From Paenibacillus sp. XY044 (GTDB taxonomy: Bacteria > Bacillota > Bacilli > Paenibacillales > Paenibacillaceae), in NCBI RefSeq assembly GCF_002257645.1, contig NZ_NQMO01000008.1, forward strand, positions 62,001 to 126,000: 64,000 nt of DNA, read 5' to 3'. This document shows, one piece after another, positions 23,977-30,590 of the stretch (the first letter of the stretch is position 1; each line of letters starts with the position of its first letter). Both the position numbers and the translations under genes were made by a program. Below the pieces are notes generated by a model that was given only the letters and a program-made list of their open reading frames with translations, did not search any database and was not told where the DNA came from.

Positions 23977-25347
23977 TTGGCATCGGTCGTATTAGAGCGC
24001 AGCCGGAAGAAGCGGCTGGAACAGGGACATCCCTGGATTTACAACAATGAAATTGCCTCGGTGGAGGGCAGCCCGGAGCCGGGCGATCTCGTGAATGTAG
24101 TCAATCATCAAGGGCGGTACCTGGCCACAGGCTATTACAATCCGGCCTCGCAAATTACGGTCCGGGTCATCTCGTACCATCCCGCCCTAGCGATGGACCG
24201 TGCCTTCTTTGCCGAACGCTTCCGCGGCTGCCTTGAGCACCGGGAGCGATTCCTGAAAGGAGACAATGCTTACCGGCTCGTATACGGGGAAGCGGATTTC
24301 CTTCCCGGGCTGATCGTGGACCGCTTCGGCGATGTGCTGGTGGTGCAGCTGCTGACGCTGGGCATGGACGTCCACCGTAAGGATATCGTCGACGCGCTGG
24401 TCGATGTGCTGAGCCCTCAGGGAATCTATGAACGCAGCGACGTTCCCGTGCGTGAGCTGGAAGGGCTCGGACAGACCAAGGGACCGCTGTACGGGGAATG
24501 CCCGCGCCACGTGACCGTTACGGAGAACGGTCTGTTCGTAAAGGTCGACATCGAAGAAGGCCAGAAAACAGGCTACTTCTTCGATCAGCGGGAAAACCGG
24601 GCTTCGATCGCTCCGCTGATGACCGGTTGGGGAAGCCGCAGCGGTATTACGCTGCAGGAAGTAGAGCAGGACGGGCAGCCCGTCAGCCTTCCGGTGAACA
24701 AAAGCGGTAATGTCGTCACCTTCCCTTACTGGGACGGGGCCACGGTGCTGGAATGCTTTTCGCATACGGGGAGCTTCACGCTGAACGCCTGCAAATACGG
24801 GGCCAAGAAAGTCACCTGCCTAGATATTTCACAGCACGCCATTGAGAGCGCCAGAGAAAACGTGGTACTGAACGGCTTTGAGGACCGCGTGGAGTTTGTG
24901 GTGGCCGACGCGTTTCAATACCTGCGCGATCAGGTCAAAGGCGTGGAAGAACGACGGCAGCGCGCCACTGGCGGAGAGGAGAAGGTCGATACCTCGAAGA
25001 AAATGACCGCAGGGGGCGGTCGGACATGGGACGTCGTCATTTTGGACCCGCCGGCTTTTGCCAAGACGAAAAGCGCGGTGAAGGGCGCCTGCCGCGGCTA
25101 TAAAGATATCAACCTGCACGGCATGAAGCTGGTGAACGAGGGAGGATATCTCGTCACCGCCAGCTGCTCGTACCATATGCGCCCGGACCTGTTCCTGGCA
25201 ACGATCCAGGAAGCGGCGGCCGATGCGGGCAAAATTCTGCGCTTGATTGAATGGCGTGCGGCCGGCAAGGACCATCCGCAAATTCTCGGCGTCGATGAAG
25301 GCCATTACCTTAAATTCGCCGTATTCGAAGTCCGCAGCAGGGCATAA
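23977..25347 (+). CDS. Class I SAM-dependent rRNA cytosine methyltransferase (RlmI/YwbD-like)
   Basis: The 456-residue protein has an N-terminal PUA domain (RKKRLEQGHPWIYNNE, then GDLVNVVNHQGRYLATGYYN), an EEHD-like middle (LVYGEADFLPGLIVDRFGD, GQKTGYFFDQRENR) and a Rossmann methyltransferase domain (VLECFSHTGSFTLNA, CLDISQHAIESA, VILDPPAFAKTK with the motif IV region, TASCSYHM with a conserved Cys). It resembles 23S rRNA m5C1962 methyltransferase RlmI. Two inserts relative to the about 395-residue family norm lie at about 213-248 and 318-348. Start: TTG 23977, 8 bases after AAGGAG; the GTG at 23968 touches that site. Confidence 0.88.
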   Translation: MASVVLERSRKKRLEQGHPWIYNNEIASVEGSPEPGDLVNVVNHQGRYLATGYYNPASQITVRVISYHPALAMDRAFFAERFRGCLEHRERFLKGDNAYRLVYGEADFLPGLIVDRFGDVLVVQLLTLGMDVHRKDIVDALVDVLSPQGIYERSDVPVRELEGLGQTKGPLYGECPRHVTVTENGLFVKVDIEEGQKTGYFFDQRENRASIAPLMTGWGSRSGITLQEVEQDGQPVSLPVNKSGNVVTFPYWDGATVLECFSHTGSFTLNACKYGAKKVTCLDISQHAIESARENVVLNGFEDRVEFVVADAFQYLRDQVKGVEERRQRATGGEEKVDTSKKMTAGGGRTWDVVILDPPAFAKTKSAVKGACRGYKDINLHGMKLVNEGGYLVTASCSYHMRPDLFLATIQEAAADAGKILRLIEWRAAGKDHPQILGVDEGHYLKFAVFEVRSRA

Positions 25348-25362
25348 ATCCCCTTTTGAACC

Positions 25363-25396
25363 AAACCTTTCCGTGATGAACGGAAAGGTTTTTTTG
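25363..25396 (+). terminator. Terminator after the RlmI-like gene
   Basis: AAACCTTTCCG (25363-25373) pairs with CGGAAAGGTTT (25381-25391), loop TGATGAA, followed by TTTTTG. Confidence 0.9.
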
Positions 25397-25590
25397 TTGG
25401 GCAGGGAACGATCCGGATGGGCGTGGATACTGACTATCAATCCCGTGCGTCTTGCATCGTACCCCATATCTATACTCATCCGCAATCGTTCATCTGGGGA
25501 GCAGCGTACGTAACCTTTGAAAGGTATTCAGCGTCTAGGAATGTATAGTCATTCCAAAAAAAGGAACCCATGATGGGCGAGGTGTCATAA

Positions 25591-26715
25591 ATGAAAAAAT
25601 CGGCCATAGCACTAACCCTTCTGATGGTGTTAACAAGCATCGCTTCAGGCTGTACCTCTCCTGCCGCAAACCATTCGGAAAGACCCTTCGGAGACATGGG
25701 AGGCTATACGGCGCCGGGGCAACATCGGGACGCTGCCGGCGCTTCAGATTCTGACCAGAAAGCTGTCAATCCAATCGATGTCCAGGAGCCGTTCCATGGC
25801 GTGCGCCTTCTGGATCGGGACGGGACTCTCGTTCAGGAGTGGCCGCTTGATTCCTTAACGGCGTATCAACCCGTCTGGGACGATGATGAGGACCCAGGGC
25901 CCGGAATGCTGGTGTACAGCTCGGATGGAAGGCTGCCTTCGAACTTGCAGCAAAACGGTTCAATCAGCGTACTGCCGCAACCGAAGTGGACACCGCCTAA
26001 GGTGGACTTCGCGAACGATTTCGGGCAGATCGTTCAATATGCCGACCGGATTGTCCGCCATGAGATTTATGCCGTTCATGGACATCTGGAGCTATACCGG
26101 GTGAATACCCAGTCCGGAGCTGCCTATAAACTGTACGAGTTCGCGCGCCCGGTCTATGGTGTAGCCGCGTCTCCCGATAATAGCCGCGTAGCGCTGCTGG
26201 TTGCTTCGGACGACACGCTTGGCCCGGATGCCGACTTGATTGTGCTGGACCGCAGCGGGAACAAGCTGCTCCACCGTCCGAGGGTGAGCTATTTGTCCCA
26301 CAGCGACGGGCTCCTGTTTATTTATCCTTTGGCCTGGAACGATAATGAGACCGTAACTGTCCCTGTGGACGGATACAAGGAGGGGCGGACCCGTGGCGTC
26401 CTTCATATCCGCTTGGACCGGATGGAGGCGTCCTACGAGCCCGATCCATCGCTACCGGCCGTGGCCAGGCGAATACTGGCTCAGCACGCTCATATCGCAA
26501 ATGAAACGGACATCGCCCATTTTGCAGCCGCATCCGGCAGTCCCTCCAGTTTGTACGCGGTCCAACTGTTTAATCATGACGTATGGCTGGTCGATATCCT
26601 GAAGGGGACGGCGTTCAAAGCCGGAGTCGGCTATCCGCTGCACTGGACGAAGGATGCCCGGCTGTGGCTGGCGGCCAATCGGCCGGAGCTGCCGGTTTAT
26701 TACAATGGCTGGTAA
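25591..26715 (+). CDS. Hypothetical lipoprotein
   Basis: A 374-residue exported lipoprotein: the N-terminus has a Lys pair, a hydrophobic core and the lipobox SIASGC (Cys21). After an unstructured linker (to about 60), repeated segments such as VYGVAASPDNSRVALLVA and DADLIVLDRSGNKLLH look like blades of a beta-propeller (TolB/WD40-like). No catalytic motif is evident and I do not recognise a named family. GAGGTG lies 8 bases before the ATG. It is flanked by terminators and thus probably monocistronic. Confidence 0.8.
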   Translation: MKKSAIALTLLMVLTSIASGCTSPAANHSERPFGDMGGYTAPGQHRDAAGASDSDQKAVNPIDVQEPFHGVRLLDRDGTLVQEWPLDSLTAYQPVWDDDEDPGPGMLVYSSDGRLPSNLQQNGSISVLPQPKWTPPKVDFANDFGQIVQYADRIVRHEIYAVHGHLELYRVNTQSGAAYKLYEFARPVYGVAASPDNSRVALLVASDDTLGPDADLIVLDRSGNKLLHRPRVSYLSHSDGLLFIYPLAWNDNETVTVPVDGYKEGRTRGVLHIRLDRMEASYEPDPSLPAVARRILAQHAHIANETDIAHFAAASGSPSSLYAVQLFNHDVWLVDILKGTAFKAGVGYPLHWTKDARLWLAANRPELPVYYNGW

Positions 26716-26716
26716 T

Positions 26717-26753
26717 GAAAATCCCTTCTCGCCAAATGCGAAAAGGGATTTTC
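26717..26753. terminator. Terminator after the lipoprotein gene
   Basis: GAAAATCCCTT (26717-26727) pairs perfectly with AAGGGATTTTC (26743-26753); AT-rich flanks on both sides. It separates the lipoprotein gene from the convergent MazG-like gene. Confidence 0.8.
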
Positions 26754-26827
26754 GAATTTTATCCAAGGTATCAAGACAGCCGCTCCTTGAATTCAGTGGC
26801 TGAACTCTTGGTACGTATAAGTACGTA

Positions 26828-27148
26828 TCAATCCTGCTTATAGCGATCGATCAGCTTGTTCCGGTGGGAAGCAAAAATATCCTCGAGCCCGATGTCGTAT
26901 TTGTTCGCGATCACGATTAAATTCCCAAGCACGTCCCCAAGCTCTTCGACTAGCTCCTGCTTATTCTGGTCATACGTACCTGCAGTTTCATCCGGTCGGT
27001 CCCGGCCGATTTCGAGCGCCCGAATGGCCCGTGCCACTTCGCCGGTCTCCTCCGCCAAAAAGCCGATCCGGATAAAGATATCCAGCTCGGACCAGCCCCG
27101 CTGTTCGTAATACTCCTTAACCCACTGTTGAAATGCGTTCACATCCAC
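26828..27148 (-). CDS. MazG-like nucleotide pyrophosphohydrolase
   Basis: A 106-residue all-helical protein with the MazG metal-binding pattern: EETGEVARAIRALEIG (ExxE, about 32-47) and ELVEELGDVLGNLI (ExxED, about 65-78). Such small MazG/dUTPase-superfamily enzymes hydrolyse (d)NTPs to monophosphates; the preferred substrate is not evident. Start GTG at 27148, with AGGAGG 8 bases upstream; the nearby ATG is out of frame. Confidence 0.88.
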   Translation of the reverse strand: MDVNAFQQWVKEYYEQRGWSELDIFIRIGFLAEETGEVARAIRALEIGRDRPDETAGTYDQNKQELVEELGDVLGNLIVIANKYDIGLEDIFASHRNKLIDRYKQD

Positions 27149-27436
27149 AGTCTCCGCCTCCTAATACAATGTAATGTTCAAGTGATAGGCACCTTTTTAA
27201 GTATAAGGGATGGAGGCAAGAGGCTGGAAAGCAAATCAATGGTTGGACTTGGAGGAAACCCCATGATGTACATTTTAGAACCGATCCTATAGACTGAAAA
27301 AACGATGACAGAAAGGGGAATCCGAACGTTATGCCAGTAACTTTATAATTGTTGACAGGCGCCCGTTGCCTATATTGGCAGGGGACCTGCGATCAAGCAT
27401 AGAAGTGCAATCAACAACAGAGGAGAACTAATATTC
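27149..27436. other. Divergent intergenic region, MazG-like / acetyltransferase
   Basis: A 288-base spacer. It holds a TTGACA (27353) without a well-spaced -10 and a TATAAT (27342) without a convincing -35. I cannot place a promoter with confidence and see no repeat or small gene. Confidence 0.35.
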
Positions 27437-28015
27437 ATGGATCGTAAACAGCAAAATGTTCACTTGGAGCGCCCCTTTATCATCGATTGCGGCAATATCA
27501 TTCTACGGGAGTACCAGCTGGAAGACCTCGATGCCATCTGCGAGCTGGCAAGGCAGGGGGAGATCCGGCGTTACTTGCCCGATTGGGATGTACCCCGGGA
27601 AGTCCGGTACGACTGGATGGTTCATTACGAAATCAAGGAAAACGAGCAATTTTTAAGAGCGGTTGCGGAAGGAGGCGCTGTTGGCGACATCCGGCTGCGG
27701 CTGGCTATTTTGGACAAAAATACGGAAGAATGCATCGGCTGGTGCTGCACCGGCCCCAAAGAGGAGCTGCCGTATCCGAGCCGTGAAATCATGTATGCGC
27801 TGTCCAACCAACATACCCGTAAAGGATACACGACCCAAGCGGTTCAGGGGCTTGTCAAATTTCTGTTCGATCATACCGATGCTGCCGAGCTGAATGGCTT
27901 GGCCAGAAAGGACAACATTGCCTCCAATCGCGTCATCCAAAAGTGCGGATTTGATCAGAACGGGACGGTCGACATCGACGGCCACAAGCATTATTGGTAT
28001 AAAATCAGGAAATAG
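27437..28015 (+). CDS. GNAT acetyltransferase (RimJ/RimL-like)
   Basis: A 192-residue GNAT protein. It opens with NIILREYQLEDLDAICELA, the usual first strand and helix of RimJ-like enzymes, and ends with LARKDNIASNRVIQKCGF, the conserved 'N-x-x-S-x-x-x-x-x-K-x-G-F' motif; the acetyl-CoA loop is NQHTRKGYTTQAV. RimJ-type enzymes acetylate protein N-termini, small molecules or drugs; no specific target can be named. AGAGGAG precedes the ATG. Confidence 0.82.
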   Translation: MDRKQQNVHLERPFIIDCGNIILREYQLEDLDAICELARQGEIRRYLPDWDVPREVRYDWMVHYEIKENEQFLRAVAEGGAVGDIRLRLAILDKNTEECIGWCCTGPKEELPYPSREIMYALSNQHTRKGYTTQAVQGLVKFLFDHTDAAELNGLARKDNIASNRVIQKCGFDQNGTVDIDGHKHYWYKIRK

Positions 28016-28067
28016 GCCGGGATACGTTAGGAAGCGGTTGGTTGCTGCGGCTGGTTAGCGGTGAACG

Positions 28068-28103
28068 GGCAACTGCTTACTGTAAAAAGTAACGGGAGCT
28101 GCC
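28068..28103. terminator. Possible hairpin terminator between convergent genes
   Basis: GGGCAACT and AGCTGCCC (one mismatch) enclose an inner TTACT/AGTAA pair. It lies between the stop codons of the acetyltransferase and nucleotidyltransferase genes. No T run is present on either side, so this is a tentative call. Confidence 0.4.
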
Positions 28104-28110
28104 CTGGAAA

Positions 28111-29205
28111 TTACGTCGAGCGGCCGGTGATATCAGGATTGGATTCCATTATGGCTTCCGCCGCGCGCCACAGCTCCGGCAAAAAGTCGATCACCTCAGC
28201 GGCACGCGTGCTGAAGTCTTCGACGGAGTGAAAGCCGAGATCGGCCAGGAACGCTTCCAGACCGGGCGCATGCTCTTTTTGCACCTGCAGATCGCTGTCT
28301 GCCGCAAGAATTTTGTGGCAACGCGCGAAAGTGGCGCCCATCCAAAACACCGCTTCGCGGTGAAGGCCTTTTTCGATTAACGTTATGCTCCCGTCGATAG
28401 CGATCGGGCGGGAAACCGGGGAAATGTCGCTGCTGAAGAAAAAGGGTGTTTTGGCGACGGCAGCCGCCTTGTCGAAGGTCCGCTCCAGCGCCCTGACGTG
28501 CTGCATCGCCCGTTCCGGCTCCAAATCGGCACAGCCGAGATGACGAAGCAGCTCGGGGTACAGGGAGCTCAGGCCGTATTCCTCCACGACGTCACGGGCA
28601 GCCGCGTAACGGAGCCTCACCGTCGGATTTTTCAGGGCGGCGAGCAGCAGCACATGGGTGGTAATGCCCGTAGGGAAGAGCCATGATGTGAACAAGTCAT
28701 GCAGCGGCAGGGACAGGTCGAGGCCGAGCAGAGAATGTTTGATTTTCTGCAGGATGTTTTCGCACCGGCGCCGTACCCAGACCTGATCGGCAAAATGCCG
28801 GGATACTTCCGCATACAGGCGATGCAAATGCCCCTGGGGATCGGAGATGATCGTATTTACCCGAAACGGGCCTGCCAGATGGTGCGAGACGAGCACCTGT
28901 TGCACCGAGGACAGCTCAGCTATGGAGATGTAAGACCCTTCGATCAGGGTATCCCGATAGATGAACTTTCCCGGTTTTAACGGCGGATCAGCCAGTTCGG
29001 ACACGACCATCACGTCGATATCGGAGCTTGGAGACATGGGGGCATTTTCCGGCATGCCGATCGTGGAGCCTGTAAAATAGGCGCCCATAAAACCGTTTTC
29101 CTTAGAAGCGCAGCGCATCACCCAGTCTACTGCAGCGGCTCTTGCCGAACCGACCGTTCCAAGGTGCTTTTCAGACGAGCGCGAAGAATCTTTTGTATCC
29201 ACCAT
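28111..29205 (-). CDS. Nucleotidyltransferase-fold protein
   Basis: A 364-residue protein. The N-terminal part has the polymerase-beta-type nucleotidyltransferase pattern: GSTIGMPENAPMSPSSDIDVMV (about 51-72; Gly-Ser then Asp-x-Asp). The remaining about 280 residues are mostly helical, with no recognisable second domain. It could be a DNA polymerase beta-like adenylyltransferase acting on a small molecule such as an antibiotic, but nothing shows the substrate. Start ATG 29205 after GGGAGGA; a -10-like TATAAT on the minus strand is at 29247-29242. Confidence 0.7.
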   Translation of the reverse strand: MVDTKDSSRSSEKHLGTVGSARAAAVDWVMRCASKENGFMGAYFTGSTIGMPENAPMSPSSDIDVMVVSELADPPLKPGKFIYRDTLIEGSYISIAELSSVQQVLVSHHLAGPFRVNTIISDPQGHLHRLYAEVSRHFADQVWVRRRCENILQKIKHSLLGLDLSLPLHDLFTSWLFPTGITTHVLLLAALKNPTVRLRYAAARDVVEEYGLSSLYPELLRHLGCADLEPERAMQHVRALERTFDKAAAVAKTPFFFSSDISPVSRPIAIDGSITLIEKGLHREAVFWMGATFARCHKILAADSDLQVQKEHAPGLEAFLADLGFHSVEDFSTRAAEVIDFLPELWRAAEAIMESNPDITGRST

Positions 29206-29308
29206 AATTCCTCCCTTAGCCTTAAAGTGGGAACGTCTTCCATTATAGAATGTCAGGTGAAAAATGGTAGACTGTTTGTTTTTGGATATATGAGCTATAA
29301 TAGCAATA

Positions 29309-29335
29309 TAAGGAGCCGAAAGGCTCCTTTTTTCG
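29309..29335 (+). terminator. Orphan terminator upstream of the ArsR operon
   Basis: AGGAGCC-GAAA-GGCTCCT with a run of six T. No plus-strand gene lies upstream within 1.2 kb. A TATAAT at 29296-29301 stands just before it, so it could terminate a very short transcript or shield the operon promoter from read-through. Confidence 0.8.
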
Positions 29336-29372
29336 TTGGTTCCCCTGTTAGCAGGCATTGAATGATGAGGGG

Positions 29373-29402
29373 TTGACACGAAACCAAAAGGTTTCGTATA
29401 AT
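29373..29402 (+). promoter_or_regulatory. Promoter of the SRPBCC/ArsR operon
   Basis: Perfect TTGACA (29373-29378) and perfect TATAAT (29397-29402) with an 18-base spacer. The spacer is almost entirely filled by the first GAAACC/GGTTTC operator. Confidence 0.88.
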
Positions 29403-29424
29403 CCATGTGAAACCAAATGGTTTC
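29380..29424. promoter_or_regulatory. Double operator for the ArsR-type repressor
   Basis: Two palindromes with the same arms: GAAACC-AAAA-GGTTTC (29380-29395) and GAAACC-AAAT-GGTTTC (29409-29424). Their centres are 29 bp apart. The first lies between the -35 and -10 boxes, the second at the predicted transcription start, the positions expected for tight autorepression by the ArsR protein encoded in the same operon. Confidence 0.8.
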
Positions 29425-29474
29425 GCATTACGATGTTAAACGGGTTTATTTACTGCATACGGAGGTACTTATTC

Positions 29475-29900
29475 ATGGAAAACTCAACAAACAATGCTTT
29501 GCCTGATATTCGCCACACCGGCGTGTTCCAGGCTCCGATTCAGAAAGTGTGGGAGGCGGTAGCGACTCCCGAGGGGCTGTCCGCCTGGTTCATGCCCAAT
29601 GACATGAAGCCGGTTGTGGGACATGAGTTTCACATTAACGCCGGCCCGTTCGGCATGTCGCCCTGCAAGATGACCGAAGTGGATCCGCCGCACCGGCTGG
29701 CGTTCCGCTGGGGCAAAGACTGGACGCTTGCTTTCGAGCTGAAGGAGCTGGACGGCAAAACGGAAGTGACGATCATCCACTCCGGCTGGAGCGCGGACCA
29801 GGTGACCGAATTCAACCAGCCGCACACGGTCGTGCGCCAGACGATGGATCAAGGCTGGGCCGGACTCCATCAGAAGCTGGGCAGATACGTCGAGGCTTAA
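29475..29900 (+). CDS. SRPBCC / AHSA1-domain protein
   Basis: A 141-residue protein of the activator-of-Hsp90-ATPase-1-like SRPBCC family. The START-like helix-grip fold is marked by VFQAPIQKVWEAVATPEGLSAWF (split here as residues about 15-37), GPFGMSPCKMTEVDPPHRLAFRW, and the last helix with GWAGLHQKLGRYV. Such proteins often bind small hydrophobic ligands; none is established here. GGAGG lies 9 bases before the ATG at 29475. It forms an operon with the ArsR gene 3 bases downstream, a common pairing. Confidence 0.88.
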   Translation: MENSTNNALPDIRHTGVFQAPIQKVWEAVATPEGLSAWFMPNDMKPVVGHEFHINAGPFGMSPCKMTEVDPPHRLAFRWGKDWTLAFELKELDGKTEVTIIHSGWSADQVTEFNQPHTVVRQTMDQGWAGLHQKLGRYVEA

Positions 29901-29903
29901 GCG

Positions 29904-30281
29904 ATGGAGGGGACCGCGTCCAAGCACGATGTATTCCAGGCCGTGGCCGACCCGACCCGGCGCCAGCTGCTGAAGCTGCTGTCCGATCAGGAGATGCCCG
30001 TGACGGTTCTTAGCGGCCATTTTCCGATGAGCCGGACGGCGGTTTCCAAGCATCTGCGGATCCTGTCCGAGGCAGGGCTCGTAAAGGAAAGAAAGGTCGG
30101 CCGCGAGACGAGGTACCGGCTGGATCCGGGGCCCTTGCAGGAGCTCAAAGATTGGTACTCCTATTTTGAGCGCTTTTGGGAGAACAAGATGGCTGCCCTT
30201 CAACACTATGTGGAGTCGGATGCTTCCGAACGCTTCCCGGCCCCGCTGACCATTGTGGAGAAGGAGAAGGGGCAGGATTAG
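29904..30281 (+). CDS. ArsR-family transcriptional repressor
   Basis: A 125-residue winged-helix regulator: VFQAVADPTRRQLLKLLSDQ (about 10-29) and MSRTAVSKHLRILSEAGLVK (recognition helix, about 42-61), then wing KVGRETRYRLDPGPLQEL. No ELCVCDL metal motif, so it belongs to the non-metal, SdpR-like branch usually paired with SRPBCC genes. It begins 3 bases after the SRPBCC gene, and the GAAACC/GGTTTC palindromes at the promoter are its likely binding sites. The inducing signal is unknown. Confidence 0.9.
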   Translation: MEGTASKHDVFQAVADPTRRQLLKLLSDQEMPVTVLSGHFPMSRTAVSKHLRILSEAGLVKERKVGRETRYRLDPGPLQELKDWYSYFERFWENKMAALQHYVESDASERFPAPLTIVEKEKGQD

Positions 30282-30380
30282 CCGGTCATCCAAACGCTCG
30301 GAATCTGAACCGTGATCCGTTCATGATGATCCGAGTCTGGAAACTAGCAAATAAGTAAAATAAGCGAAAGCGAAACTAGA

Positions 30381-30424
30381 GACAGCGGTGCACGAGGATA
30401 ACGTCCTCCTGTACCGCTGTTTTG
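30381..30424 (+). terminator. Terminator of the ArsR operon
   Basis: ACAGCGGTGCACGAGGA pairs with TCCTCCTGTACCGCTGT (30382-30420, short internal mismatches), followed by TTTTG. It ends the transcript 100 bases after the ArsR stop. Confidence 0.8.
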
Positions 30425-30507
30425 CATGCCGGAAGGCGGTGCCCTTGGGTCAGCGTATCCAGTGATCACGCCAAACCGGCGGGTATATCCTCCTTTTTAC
30501 AGTTCTG

Positions 30508-30521
30508 CAAACATACGTTCT
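30508..30521. promoter_or_regulatory. LexA-box-like sequence before addB
   Basis: CAAAC-ATAC-GTTCT matches the Bacillus SOS box pattern CGAAC-RNRY-GTTYC at all but two positions. It sits where the -35 region of the addBA promoter should be. SOS control is an inference from one near-match. Confidence 0.4.
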
Positions 30522-30536
30522 TTTCAAAAAGGGTTG

Positions 30537-30545
30537 TGTTATACT
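30537..30545 (+). promoter_or_regulatory. Likely addBA promoter (extended -10)
   Basis: TG-T-TATACT is an extended -10 element; the -35 position has only a weak TTCTTT (30518-30523). It lies 46 bases before the addB ATG. Confidence 0.5.
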
Positions 30546-30590
30546 GATATTTAATAGTTTACGAGGTTTACTTACGAAGGAGGCAACACC

